Shown here piece after piece: positions 10,057 through 20,441 of a stretch of 31,766 nt of DNA (position 1 is the first letter of the stretch; every line of letters begins with the position of its first letter). The stretch comes from Smittium mucronatum (Eukaryota > Kickxellomycota > Harpellomycetes > Harpellales > Legeriomycetaceae). The notes beneath the pieces were generated by a model. The model did not search any database. It was not told where the DNA came from and saw only the letters and a list, made by a program, of their open reading frames with translations. The position numbers were made by a program, and so were the translations under genes. The DNA lies in the NCBI GenBank assembly GCA_001953115.1, contig LSSL01001164.1, forward strand, positions 1-31,766, given 5' to 3'.

Positions 10057-11307
10057 ATGTTTTTACGCCTTTGTATACTTTACTGTCTTTTCGGTATATG
10101 TTTCGCCAACATATGCGTCAAAAACATTGACGTAAATTCTAAAAATTATAAAGACTATTCGATGTGTCAAAAAATCATTGGAAATATCAGTCTGAATCTC
10201 AGTGAAATGAAAGGATCAATTTTTTCAAAGTTGAAAGCTATCCAAGGGAATATCAATTTATATGGGACGATAGGAGATGATGCCAAAATCTTTAACGAAT
10301 TAAAACATATCGTGGGGAATTTTATTTTAAATGGTATTAAAGAAAGTTCTGAAATAAAATTTCCAAATTTGAATTACATTGATGGAAGTTTATCTGTAAT
10401 AAATAGCGATAAAATAAAACGTATTTCTTTCCCGAAACTTATAATCGTCAGCAAAAACTTAATTATCAAAAGTATAGTAGAAATGGAAAGCTTCTCTTTT
10501 CCAAGTTTGCAAGATGTCAGAGGTGAAGTTGAGCTCAAAAATATCGGAGTAATAGAAAATATAGACTTTCCCGAATTAGAATATGTAAAAGAGGGATTCG
10601 ATGTTTCTGAAAATTTGAAATTAAAAAACTTGAATTTGCCAATTCTAAACAAGCCTATAAATGGAATTAGTGTCACTGGAAATCCTGATTTAGAAAATAT
10701 AGATATTAATAATTTAATTTATTCAGAGAATCTTGAAATTAACAAAAACCAAAAACTTAAAACTCTAAAAGCAGGTTCACTGTGTAGGTTAGGTGTTTTA
10801 AATATTTCAAATAGCGGATTGGAGAGTTTGGAATTCTCGCGTTTGAATCGTGCAGATAACATAAAAATTTCTGAAAATCCTTTTCTTAAAAAAATCAATT
10901 TTGAGAAATTAGAATCGGTAGCCAAAAATGTTGAAATAAACAAGAATTTTAATTTAGAAAATGTAGAATTTGCTGATTTAATTCATATAGGCGAAGTGAC
11001 TACTTTCGAAAATATCAAAGAACTCAAAATAGAAAAATTACAATACTCAGGAAACCTAACTATTAAAAATAACCATTTCCAAACCCTGAACATAAATGAA
11101 TTAGGAATGGTATATGATTCTTTGGAAATATCCTTTAACAAAGAGATGAAAGAACTAAAAATGGATAATTTATCATATGTGGGAAGAGATCTTATAATTA
11201 TAAAAAATGATAAATTTAAAAATTTAAACCTTCTGAAACTTTTACATGTTGGCTATTCACATGATATGGATGATTTAGAGAAAGAATCCAGTCCAGAAGC
11301 TGAATAA
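10057..11307 (+). CDS. Secreted Ecm33/receptor-L-domain-like protein
   Basis: A 416-residue intron-less ORF. Residues 1-17 (MFLRLCILYCLFGICFA) form a signal peptide. C20 and C37 frame the N-terminal cap, followed by GNI and then about 18 repeats of roughly 20-24 residues with the pattern of a parallel beta-helix (short hydrophobic strand, then N-x-x-L/F-x-x-I/L). Examples are FPNLNYIDGSLSV, FPELEYVKEGFDV and NPFLKKINFEKL. This architecture is that of receptor L-domains and the fungal Ecm33/Sps2 wall proteins, which act at the cell surface or wall; in a microsporidium it would suit the spore wall or parasite surface. The ATG is the first in frame and opens directly onto the signal peptide. The ORF ends at UAA 11305-11307, but the same frame remains open afterwards. 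No GPI signal or transmembrane helix is seen. Family call fairly sure; precise role unknown. Confidence 0.85.
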   Translation: MFLRLCILYCLFGICFANICVKNIDVNSKNYKDYSMCQKIIGNISLNLSEMKGSIFSKLKAIQGNINLYGTIGDDAKIFNELKHIVGNFILNGIKESSEIKFPNLNYIDGSLSVINSDKIKRISFPKLIIVSKNLIIKSIVEMESFSFPSLQDVRGEVELKNIGVIENIDFPELEYVKEGFDVSENLKLKNLNLPILNKPINGISVTGNPDLENIDINNLIYSENLEINKNQKLKTLKAGSLCRLGVLNISNSGLESLEFSRLNRADNIKISENPFLKKINFEKLESVAKNVEINKNFNLENVEFADLIHIGEVTTFENIKELKIEKLQYSGNLTIKNNHFQTLNINELGMVYDSLEISFNKEMKELKMDNLSYVGRDLIIIKNDKFKNLNLLKLLHVGYSHDMDDLEKESSPEAE

Positions 11308-11475
11308 AGAAAGAAAAAACAAATTTATTTCTTGATTGACACAATAACAGAATTAAACCTTCCAGAAGATGATGACATTTCAAAAAAACTGACTATAATG
11401 GGTGATGAATCTTTATGCGAAGAGCACAAAAAGAAATATGTGAATAACTTTGAAGTAATAGATTGTAAGCCATAA
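11308..11475 (+). other. In-frame continuation of the Ecm33-like ORF after its UAA
   Basis: The same frame continues for 55 codons to a second TAA (11473-11475). It encodes a charged segment with LIDTITELNLPEDDD and SLCEEHKKKYVNNF, ending in VIDCKP. It supplies two cysteines, as a C-terminal cap of an L-domain would. This suggests a longer ancestral protein cut by one nonsense change, an assembly or polymorphic error, or stop readthrough. UAA is unlikely to be reassigned, because the frame also ends in UAA. Confidence 0.55.
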
Positions 11476-11494
11476 AAAATCCCAACAAGTATAA

Positions 11495-11500
11495 AATAAA
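11495..11500 (+). terminator. Candidate polyadenylation signal
   Basis: AATAAA lies 20 bases after the distal stop (11475) and about 190 after the proximal one (11307). Its position fits the longer reading frame better. In such AT-rich DNA the hexamer is common, so support is weak. Confidence 0.35.
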
Positions 11501-12168
11501 GATGTTTTTTACAAATAATAAAAAATATATATTAAATAAATTTTGGGAGTTTTTTTATTCAATAAAACATTTAATTATAGCTGGAATTATTTTACTCGTA
11601 TAAACTCGAGCACCTTTCAAGATTTTTTAAAAAAAATACTTTAAAGAATGTATAATAATTTGTGTCACAAATTATAAGATTTGGTGTTTTGGACTTTGTT
11701 AAAGAATACACTATGGAATCTAAAGTTTGGTTTATTAATTTCACTCGTTTATATATTAAAATCGCTAACCTGTTTATAAAATCTAAAAAAAGAAAATCTG
11801 TGATATTGATTCAAGTTCTAATGGCTGATACAAATTTATGATCGTATATTGATGATTCTTGATGACTCCTGTCTTTATTTTTTTGAAGCTAACATTGGTC
11901 ATCTATAAATTTGGATTTTATATGTATGACTCTTGTTATAAACTGGCCTTTTTTTTCTGTAAAATTATTATCTGGTTAATATTTAAACGCAGTAATTTAA
12001 GGCGCATCCATTATTTTATCAAATTCAAATTACCTTGGGATTGTTATAACATCAGCAGGAAATACATATTAACTCTCTCATCACCGTGTATTTTAAGCAC
12101 TCCGATTCGCTGAATTATAGTAAATTAATTTGCCTATTTCAACGATATAACTAAAATAATGACTCCTT
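11501..12168. other. Non-coding DNA with no recognised feature
   Basis: AT-rich. An 84-codon ORF at 11859-12113 has no family signature. No repeat partner was found within the window. Confidence 0.4.
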
Positions 12169-12897
12169 GGGGGGGGGGGGGNNNNNNNNNNNNNNNNNNN
12201 NNNNNNNNNNNNNNNNNNNNNNNNNNNNNNNNNNNNNNNNNNNNNNNNNNNNNNNNNNNNNNNNNNNNNNNNNNNNNNNNNNNNNNNNNNNNNNNNNNNN
12301 NNNNNNNNNNNNNNNNNNNNNNNNNNNNNNNNNNNNNNNNNNNNNNNNNNNNNNNNNNNNNNNNNNNNNNNNNNNNNNNNNNNNNNNNNNNNNNNNNNNN
12401 NNNNNNNNNNNNNNNNNNNNNNNNNNNNNNNNNNNNNNNNNNNNNNNNNNNNNNNNNNNNNNNNNNNNNNNNNNNNNNNNNNNNNNNNNNNNNNNNNNNN
12501 NNNNNNNNNNNNNNNNNNNNNNNNNNNNNNNNNNNNNNNNNNNNNNNNNNNNNNNNNNNNNNNNNNNNNNNNNNNNNNNNNNNNNNNNNNNNNNNNNNNN
12601 NNNNNNNNNNNNNNNNNNNNNNNNNNNNNNNNNNNNNNNNNNNNNNNNNNNNNNNNNNNNNNNNNNNNNNNNNNNNNNNNNNNNNNNNNNNNNNNNNNNN
12701 NNNNNNNNNNNNNNNNNNNNNNNNNNNNNNNNNNNNNNNNNNNNNNNNNNNNNNNNNNNNNNNNNNNNNNNNNNNNNNNNNNNNNNNNNNNNNNNNNNNN
12801 NNNNNNNNNNNNNNNNNNNNNNNNNNNNNNNNNNNNNNNNNNNNNNNNNNNNNNNNNNNNNNNNNNNNNNNNNNNNNNNNNNNNNNNNNNNNNNNNN
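12169..12897. other. Poly-G run and assembly gap
   Basis: A run of 13 G (12169-12181) abuts 716 N (12182-12897). Such a G run in DNA this AT-rich is probably a sequencing artefact at a contig end. The right edge begins exactly inside a LINE 3' tail, so the gap probably holds the body of a repeated LINE. Reading frames drawn across the N are meaningless. Confidence 0.9.
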
Positions 12898-13162
12898 GCT
12901 ACAAGCTGACACCGCTGATCATAAATTTTGTTGGAAACAGCCAAATTTCTGATTGGCATCCGCGTGCCACGAACACTTAACCTACAGAGTTTAAGAGATT
13001 CACCAGTCCCCTTGAACCAATGCCCTCGAGGTATGGAGCTCTAGAGCGGCAGAGGGGAGTTGGGTGAAAATTTTTTTGAAAAAATTTCACTTATTTAATT
13101 TTTTTAAATTAGTTTTTATAACTTTTTATTAACTTTAAAATAAATTTCCCGTAAAAAAAAAA
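12898..13162 (+). repeat. LINE 3' tail, copy B
   Basis: Similar along its whole length to 1131-1377: GCTACAAGCTGA, CCAAATTTCTGATT, CTTGAACCAATGCCCTC, TTGGGTGAAAA and CTTTAAAATAAATTTCCCGT, then an A-run at 13153-13162. It represents the 3' end of a LINE whose coding part should lie in the adjacent gap. It is more GC-rich than copy A, so it may be less decayed. Confidence 0.8.
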
Positions 13163-13692
13163 CTAACATAATTTTGTTTTTATAATGAGAATCAAAGAGG
13201 CATAAATTTTGGCAGTGAAAATGGCACGAAATGGCCCACTGACTACGAAAGAGCAAATATGGGTTTAATAGAAAATTAAAATTTGAATTTGAAATGAAGA
13301 ATAACAAAGGTAAATGTGATTAATAGCAAAAAGACGTCATTTTCATAATTCAGGGACTCTATTTTAAAAGTTGTAGGGAAAATATAATCAAATAGGTGGC
13401 CTAACAACTACTGAACTAAAAACATTTCACCTACTTTTTGACCACTAAGAGTAAAATAAGTATTATACAATAATTTGTGTAATTTGGAAAATCGAACAAT
13501 TTCTATTTGCACTAAAGGTTTCTAACATTAAACTAATTGGTTGATGTAGCAGGTGAAGTTGCAGTAGATCAACATCCTAACACCAAACAAATGACATTCA
13601 CGAATTTATTGCAATCTCGTTTTTTCAAATAAAGGACTCAGATTTTAGTATTTGTTAATCGTTAATATCACAATGTGTAAAGATAGCTAAAG
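13163..13692. other. Non-coding DNA, nothing recognised
   Basis: Of intermediate base composition. A 63-codon minus-strand ORF (13116-13307) overlaps the LINE tail and shows no family signature. Confidence 0.35.
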
Positions 13693-13712
13693 TTCCGTGA
13701 TACAAAAAAAAA
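13693..13712 (+). mobile_element. Minimal LINE 3' end plus poly-A (copy E)
   Basis: TTCCGTGATAC followed by nine A, the same terminus as copies C and D. A possible short direct repeat (AAAGTT) flanks it, but this is too short to be decisive. Confidence 0.5.
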
Positions 13713-15124
13713 GTTTAAAAAAAGTCTAAAATTCGAGTTATATAAAAGTATCAAGATCTTTGACATAAATAAATCTATAGCATTGTAGCCCTTAATGTAT
13801 TAGGCTTAATCATAGGTCTTAATATCATGATTCATTCCCTTACCAGTTAACTACAAATCTTGATAAAATGACACCAGCCCAGAATTCCATAGTGAAAAAA
13901 TAAAGAAGGCATCTTCCAATCCATCAAGGAAAAGAGTATTCCTAAAAAAGCTTTTTGGGAACCTCCTTACTCAGATCACTGAAAATTAGGAGTTTACAAG
14001 ATTTCCGGTTCAAGAACGATTTCTCTGGGTATATCAAGTAGTTTGAGTATTCCTTGCTTCAGTCGTAGCGCAAAGATATCTTGATCAAATTGAAGTTCCC
14101 TATTTCTATCAACCATAAATACTGATTCTTGTCTTCAATCCCGATTTTCAACTTTTCAGTATTTAAACTATTCACACATACGAGAATTTTACCATAAAGA
14201 GAACTAGTATTGGCTCATCTGCTTTTTTTTACGCAGAATTTTTGGATTCTCTGCATAGAATGATTCTGTCTTATTAAAAGAATAGTAATCCAAAATCCTT
14301 TTCTTCAAACATGGTAATATTCACACTGCTTCATTTGTTTAAGGTATAAAAGCTAATTTTTTAGCGTATATAAAATAAATAAGTATCATTGAGCTCGTTA
14401 CATGGCTTCCACTTTAATTTTTTAAAATAGAGCTCCCCATACTTTAATACCGAAGATTTTTTTTTCATTCTGTTTTATAACACAGTTTTTAATACATTTA
14501 ATTTCCTGTGTTGGAGACGAAGACGGTCAGTTTTTGTATTTTTTTTTTCTGATATGATCCGAAAATAAAATTTAGAGCTGATGTTATCCATTTTACTTGA
14601 AATTTTGATTTCATATGTATTTATTCTGTTTTATCGCTATCAAGAAGCAGAAGGTCCTTGAAGGGGGTATTATTAAGCCCCATTTTATATCTATATTTGT
14701 TATATCCCTCGTTATCAATAAATACAACTTATCCATCAAAATAGAAATAGAAAAATGATAGCTCTTTCTTTATTTGAATCTGCAAGAAATTTTTGAAATT
14801 TTTTGATTGATCTTAAATTCATTATAAAATGGCTTCAATTTTGGCAAATAATTCTATTTGAAAGGTTCATGTTACTAAAAATGCTTCTATAAGAGAAAAG
14901 AATAGTCATAGGGTCAAGAAATTCAAAAACGTGTTAGTCTCCAGAATAACAAGAACTTAGAAGTTTCTAAGAAACCAAAATGTCTAATATTTATCGCCCC
15001 AAAGATTCCAGTTAAAAAAGAATACATATCCATCGAGAATATTCTTTAAACTCAAAATACCATCAAGAAAATAAAGGTTTACAAATTTTAGGCCTTTTAG
15101 CTTAAATTTCTTAATACCGTGTTC
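13713..15124. other. Intermediate-composition DNA with faint, unassigned frames
   Basis: Less AT-rich than the deserts and containing short open stretches on both strands, for example a minus-strand run around 13990-14100 with FDQDIFALRLKQGILKLLD. This may be an old gene or transposon, but no family could be assigned. Confidence 0.3.
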
Positions 15125-15307
15125 GCCACTAGAGGTACAGTAATGGTATTTTATGATTTCGGAGCTGAAAAATTCAATACTATTATTCGCTCATAAAGTC
15201 AATATAAAGCCTATGATCGAGAGCTCCTAATATCCATGCTTTGAATTTCGCTAAAAAACTCGGCTATATTTAAAATATTTCTAAACTCTACCTTTGAATT
15301 TAAATAT
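15125..15307 (+). pseudogene. Possible Ty3/gypsy RNase H fragment
   Basis: One frame reads FGAEKFNTIIRS, a stop, then SQYKAYDRELLISML, another stop, and a hydrophobic run. The pattern 'shared colour residues - Y-S - E/D-R-E-L-L' resembles the RNase H region of Ty3/gypsy polyproteins. No neighbouring reverse transcriptase or integrase in the right order was found. Weak call. Confidence 0.22.
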
Positions 15308-16440
15308 CGATTCGTTATATACATTTATTTTTTTTATCACTTTTAAAAAAATAACCTAAAAATCGTTTCTATAACTAAAATCTCAATAAATTTGAAAAAG
15401 GTTCAGAAAATTATTTTTTTCTATCATTCGTTATTTATATTTAAATAATAGTGTGATAAACACTGAGTTGAATATTATTAGCAGATTTTAACCATTTAGT
15501 ATAATTTTGATTATCTAAATTATACCAAATGAATAGATTTACGAAAGAATAATATTTAATGTTTTGGTATATATTGAGAATAAAGGATATAATTTATTGC
15601 TTCTAGTGGTACTTATCTTGAACATCCGCCTATTATAGATATAAATTTATTCTCGATTAGACGATAGGAAACGACATTCCTCTTGTATCAGCTTCATTTT
15701 AAGTAGATTAGAAAAACGAACAGACATTATTATATTTTAAAAATTGAGGAAAATTTGTTAAAAACTATACTGATGGGTTTTGAAGGGAAAAGGTTATAAG
15801 AAGGCAAATTTAAATTTAATACATAAAGCCCTTAAGTACCCAGCTATGTAACTAAACGCTGATCCCGTGCTTCAATTTTTTGTTTCTGAGAATTTTTATG
15901 TGAATATAACTAGTTATAGTATATCCCTTTATACTAAAAATTGAGTAGACTTTCTGAATCCTATATACGAAAAATTTAAAAAAAAGATATTATTTTTTAC
16001 CAGACTCGATTTAAGAAAGAAAATCTACCCTTTGCGAAATATACAGATAAGATCTTATGTCAATCACTCTTATATGCTTAGCATGAATTTATTTATTCGA
16101 CCATTTTATAGTATATCATCAAGATCCGCTCTTAAAATTTTTTCATTCACACCTTTAATTCATTTGCATTCGCAGAACATTAAATAAAAAATTACATGAT
16201 CAATTGGACCAATCGAATAGCCCATTAAATTTAAAAATAGATACCTAAATTGAAAACCTAAGTTCTTGGGGGAAGATTAAAAGTTCAAAAAAATTATGAG
16301 TATACAATGAAAACATCTTAAAATCCGATATAAAATTAATATTTACGGAAAAAATATTTTGCCCTCTACAAATCATTCAAAGACCTCTTCCAATCACCGT
16401 AATCAGAGTATAAACAAATATTTCTTACACAACATACCAT
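15308..16440. other. Non-coding DNA with no supported feature
   Basis: Short frames occur, including FFTRLDLRKKIYPLR near 15995-16040, which recalls a reverse transcriptase motif, but nothing around it supports that. No ORF of useful length. Confidence 0.3.
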
Positions 16441-16620
16441 TTTCAAATAATTCGTTTGAATCTCATTCCAACAAGGAACCTAACTTAATCTTACCTGTGG
16501 GAGATTTATTTTCAGATGAAAAACTTCTTATTACATGATTTAATGCCAGAAATACCCATACTATAAATGGAAAGCAGAAATAAAAGGGCAGAAAGCTGAT
16601 CTTTACCTTCACTAAAAATT
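16441..16620 (+). pseudogene. Possible AP-endonuclease fragment of a LINE
   Basis: The frame contains DEKLLIT, a stop at 16536-16538, FNARNTHTINGKQK, a stop, and KGRKL. This resembles the GDFNAR motif and downstream G-x-x-L of the endonuclease (EEP) domain of APE-type LINEs, with the Gly-Asp pair replaced by a stop. It is short and isolated and may be chance. Confidence 0.3.
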
Positions 16621-16704
16621 AAAATGAAAAGAGGAAAGTAAAAAGTTTATGATTGATATTAAAAAATTTATTGAATAAAAAATTAGAAAAAACTGCAGAT
16701 TTTA

Positions 16705-16739
16705 TGTTGTGTAACGGAATTTTATTGTAAGATGTCGTC
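16705..16739 (-). repeat. LINE 3' end, copy F
   Basis: On the minus strand: TGACGACATCTTACAATAAA then ATTCCGTTACACAAC, nearly the same as copy C (9161-9196). The similarity starts at AGTTTTTAATGACG (about 16744). Upstream on that strand (16880-16930) there may be further weak similarity to tail B (CTGATTG-CAT, AACCTAC, TTGAAACAATGCC). There is no obvious poly-A. Confidence 0.6.
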
Positions 16740-16744
16740 ATTAA

Positions 16745-17225
16745 AAACTGTACTAAAAAAATATGAAAAAAAGAAAAAGAAGTATAGACAAGACTATTAT
16801 CCTAACTACAATAAGCTCCTCTGTTGGACTACCGGCTGCGTACCTATGGGAAAAGTGTGCAATCTAATAACCGAAAGACCCTCTCCCCCTGGCATTGTTT
16901 CAAGTAGGTTGGATGACTGAGGTGACATGCAATCAGGAATTAAGCTTTTTTTTAATGAAAAATAGTTCATTAAAGCTGCTGAGCTCCTATTCAGAGCCTA
17001 ATTCTAATAGGATTAATAAAATTAGACCTCTACCCAAATTTGGTATTTATTGACATGGCTTTCCTACAAATAGCTGTTAGATGCTGAGATCCGTCTGACT
17101 GTCGAAAGCTGGACTTGTGCACTAGACTATGTCTCAGCTGTGCTAAACTATCGGATCCTCCTGTTTCGAGATGGTTCTCCTCTGGAATCGCTGTGCGCTA
17201 TCTTCACTACTCCCAACCAAAAATA
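16745..17225. other. GC-richer island, unassigned
   Basis: Bases 17060-17220 and 16800-16930 are much less AT-rich than the surroundings. No frame gives a family match on either strand. The island lies 5' of copy F on the minus strand, so it may be the body of that LINE copy in decayed form. The 62-codon plus-strand ORF at 16732-16920 overlaps copy F antisense. Confidence 0.3.
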
Positions 17226-17289
17226 GTAAAACACTGCAACAAATTTTAGTTTAGTGACTTCGAAAATTTCACTATTAAGCCCCTAAACC

Positions 17290-17680
17290 ACATCAAGGTA
17301 TTTCACTCTTAGGGGGAAAAGACTCAAGATACTTCGAAATAAATTCCGTTTTTTCCAAATATAATTGAGAATATACCGATTATAAACTATACTGTTTGCA
17401 AAATTAAAACTTAAATTACATCAAAAAATAATTCAGGAAGATCCCAAAACTAATTAGGAGCCAACAATATCAAGCTTCTTTGCTTGAAATATTCCAAAAA
17501 AAAAAAAGAAGAAGAAGGATTTTTACGTACCCAATATGTATTTAAAGCTAATTTTTTTTCAAAGAAAGTTATAGTTAAAATCCCCACAAATTAAGATTTG
17601 TAAATTCAAAAATAAATTACAATTTAAACGAATATACCATGATGTTTTAAAACTAATTATTTAAAAAAAAGTAGCAGAAT
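17290..17680. repeat. Quasi-palindrome, centre 17478
   Basis: The centre is a hairpin, AATATCAAGC-TTCTTT-GCTTGAAATATT (17466-17493). On the same fold axis, TTAAATTACAT (17411-17421) pairs with ATGTATTTAA (17536-17545), AAACTATACTGTTTGCAAAA pairs with 17557-17577, and a TTCGAAATAAATT-type block near 17333 pairs with its complement near 17632. Coordinate sums stay at 34957-34965. There are no ORFs. Outer limits are approximate. Confidence 0.6.
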
Positions 17681-18429
17681 ATAACATTTATATGGATTAC
17701 TGTTATTGGGGTCAAAAGCTACATTATATTCATTGAATTCAAAAACAAAAATATAATCGGTTACGCTACATAATATCAAATACTATATTTTATTCTAAAA
17801 TCTCAATTTCTTTTATACTTTTCACAGTTTCACAGTTTGAAGATGATGTTAATCTTAAATAAAAACACGAAAATCAAATATCTAAAGATTCGAGTGGTGA
17901 TTCGAAAAATGTTTCAATATGACTATCAAACCTTCAAAATATAGTAATAGGAATGGTTTAAAAATTTTATTTGTATTCCTACTTAGATCATATTTAACGA
18001 TCACAGAATTTTCCGTAAATTATTTTCTCGGATTTCAATATAAATTTTGAAGTAAAAAAAATTGACACATTTTCTTTTTATTCGATGCATCGAAAAAATT
18101 CGCCTTAGAAGATAATTCTGCTAACTTTTTTTAAAAAACCCCCCAATTTCAATTTTTTTTTATTAAATCTATTTAACGCGCATTTCAATTAAAAGATCAA
18201 TACTTATAACCAAAAGTCGTTTTGATAAGGGATATATTAGATATTAAACAGCTAATACTAATTTCAAATCAAAGAACGATAAAATGTGATATCTGAATCA
18301 AAATTTAGTTGGAATCTAATCTTATATATACATATAAAAAGAACCGATAAACCGGCTATGCTTTTTTTTTGTTTATGAAATACAAGCATAGAATTCCACT
18401 ATATTATTCAATTGATTTCATTGTTAGTT
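17681..18429. other. AT-rich DNA with no recognised feature
   Basis: No ORF, repeat partner or motif could be identified. Confidence 0.4.
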
Positions 18430-18583
18430 ATAAAGCTAGCAAATTTTTATTATAAAAAATATTTCGGTATCAGTGTAAATTTCAACAAATTAAATGATAA
18501 AAGGACCACAAAATATTTAATTACCCAAAATAGGCTAAAGTATAAATAAAAAATTATTTCTATGGGTCTCGATATTAATAAAC

Positions 18584-18779
18584 GGTTAAAGATATACGTA
18601 TACAAAATTATCTGAACCTAATCAAAATTAAGTAGCTTCATAAAAGTCAAAATTTTATCCAGTAATATTCATCAAAAAACTAACTATTCATACACAAATT
18701 CTTTTTCTTGGCGACTATTCGGTTTTTATTTTATTTTTATATTTAAGAGACTGTTTACATAAATTTGAAAAAAATTTAT
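18584..18779 (+). repeat. MULE left terminal inverted repeat (core)
   Basis: Reverse complement of 21209-21418. Shared blocks are GGTTAAA-ATATA, TACAAAATTA, AAGTAGCTTCATA, AGTAATATT-ATCAAAAAA, TATTCATAC-AAATTCTTTT and CTTGGCGACTATTCG (the TTGGCGACTATTCG run is at 18708-18721). It ends in GAAAAAAATTTAT. Confidence 0.9.
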
Positions 18780-18858
18780 TTTCTTTTTTACACGAAAGAG
18801 GTTTATAAAACTTTAAAGCCATCATTTTTTGCAAAACACATTTCTATATAAAGAAAAG

Positions 18859-20441
18859 ATGAAAATTAATTGGAAGGTGGTAGAGAATATCTTTAATTTA
18901 GATGTGGGAATGATTTCGAGCATTTGGGTAATAAGAAATAGAAGAGTATTAAAAGAATATACACAGATATTTTAAATTTGTAGGAATAAAAGCGAATGTT
19001 CTTTCCCAGCCTTAGCAAGATCAGACTTATACTCAGACTTCCTGAATAAGCTATACCAATCAAATGTGCATTCACGCGCTTGTTTAAATGCTGAAACACC
19101 ATTGAATAAAAAAATTGATTATTTATACCTACCATCGAGGCTCAAAAAGACCTTGGGATATTCAGGAAAAAAACAAGGAATGATGGATTTGAATTTCCTG
19201 AAAAGAAAATTTACAGATTTTTGTCAAATTTTAGAAGGAAAAATGCTATAGTTTGTAATAAAACAATATCAGGATTAAAATTCGCTATTGAAGATATAAA
19301 TTTTATCGATGAAGAACCATTCATAAGTAGTTATAGCTTGGATCCAGGTATTATTTTTTCTTTCATATTTTAAAGAGAAATTAATTTCTTAATGTTGTAA
19401 AAAAAAAATATAGATAACTTGAAAATAATTATGACCTCTAAAAAGTTAATAAATATTGCTTGCAAATCCAGAAATCTAAAAATGGACGCAACGTACAAAC
19501 TTATTAGCCTAGGATATCTGGTTTTATTATTAGGGGTCACAGATTCAAATGGATCATTGATATTATGCAGTTTTTCTATTTTTAAGGTCGAAAATTCAGA
19601 TAATTATTTTTAGGCTTTAAAAAAAATGGAAAAAATTGCAATTTCTAATTAATTGCATTTTAATCAGAAATATTTCATTGCATATTCTGCAAACCAAATT
19701 TCTAATGCAGTACAAGAGTTCAGACCTGGAAGCACAATAATAAACTGCTGGGTACATGTTTACAGAAACATAAAAAGATGACTATTTCATACCCTGATTT
19801 CTTCATAAATAAATTTCTTGAAGACGTTGGATTGATTCAGTTATCAGAAAGCAAAGAAAAGTTTGATCGTCTGTTTACAATTATGAAAAAAACAAAAAGT
19901 GGGCGGAATTTGAAGAAATATCGGATACTCTAAAGAAATTCAAAGAAAACATTATAAAAATCAGCTCGGAATGGTGCTGAGGAGTTTACCCATCGGTATC
20001 AAGTACTAACAACGCTTTAGAAAGTTTTAATCTAACCATGAAAATTAGATATCTTGATCGGAAAAAATCCAATTTGATTGATTATATAAAATCATGTCTT
20101 TCAATTTTGGGTGATGTCGAAATCAGCAAGCATTACCATTTTGAATCTCCAGTTTATGACAAAAGAAAATACATTGGAGATGATGGGCTATATTTCTAGT
20201 ATAATCTTAAGCATTTCAAAGGTAATAAAATCATGGTAACCTCTGACAGAAATTCGGATGTTAATTTCTTAATCGAGTACTCAAAAAAAGAACTGAACAA
20301 CTCTTATGCCAAGCTGAACGAATAATCAAAAAATTATAATGTATATTTCTTATTAGGGGAATAAAAAATATTAGCGAGTGGTATGGGATACGTTGCAATT
20401 TCCCTTGCTTTTTAAAAAACAAGAAATGTCAGAATTTTCAT
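18859..20441 (+). pseudogene. MULE transposase with FLYWCH-like and SWIM-like fingers, decayed
   Basis: The remnant runs in domain order through several frames. Frame 1 from ATG 18859 to 19251 (one in-frame stop at 18973) includes ICRNKSECSF and HSRAC, a FLYWCH-like zinc-binding start. Frame 3 (19245-19780, some stops) carries SSYSLDPG, then MDATYKLISLGYLVLLLGV at about 19481-19537, the first catalytic-Asp region of MULE transposases. It continues with ANQISNAVQEFRPGS and CWVHVYRN, the usual C-x-x-H element. Frame 2 covers 19778-19890 and frame 1 resumes at 19897-20325 with SSTNNALESFNLTMK, a MULE hallmark. The end (20394-20441) has CNFPCFLKNKKC with a following His, a degenerate SWIM finger. 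At least four frameshifts and several stops make it dead. The enzyme would bind the element's long TIRs and move it by cut-and-paste. Confidence 0.88.

Noticed and set aside
10374..10943. Two minus-strand ORFs inside the Ecm33-like gene
   Set aside because: Antisense shadows of the real reading frame, without signal or family pattern.
12093..12980. Long ORFs spanning the N gap on both strands
   Set aside because: They consist almost wholly of undetermined bases; no protein can be inferred.
15985..16050. FFTRLDLRKKIYPLR resembling a Ty3/gypsy reverse transcriptase motif
   Set aside because: No catalytic box or neighbouring domains in frame, and the order relative to the RNase H-like trace is wrong.
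16732..16920. 62-codon plus-strand ORF with CWTTGC
   Set aside because: It lies antisense to LINE 3' copy F and matches no family; probably chance.
18893..19135. 80-codon minus-strand ORF
   Set aside because: Antisense to the FLYWCH-like part of the MULE transposase remnant.
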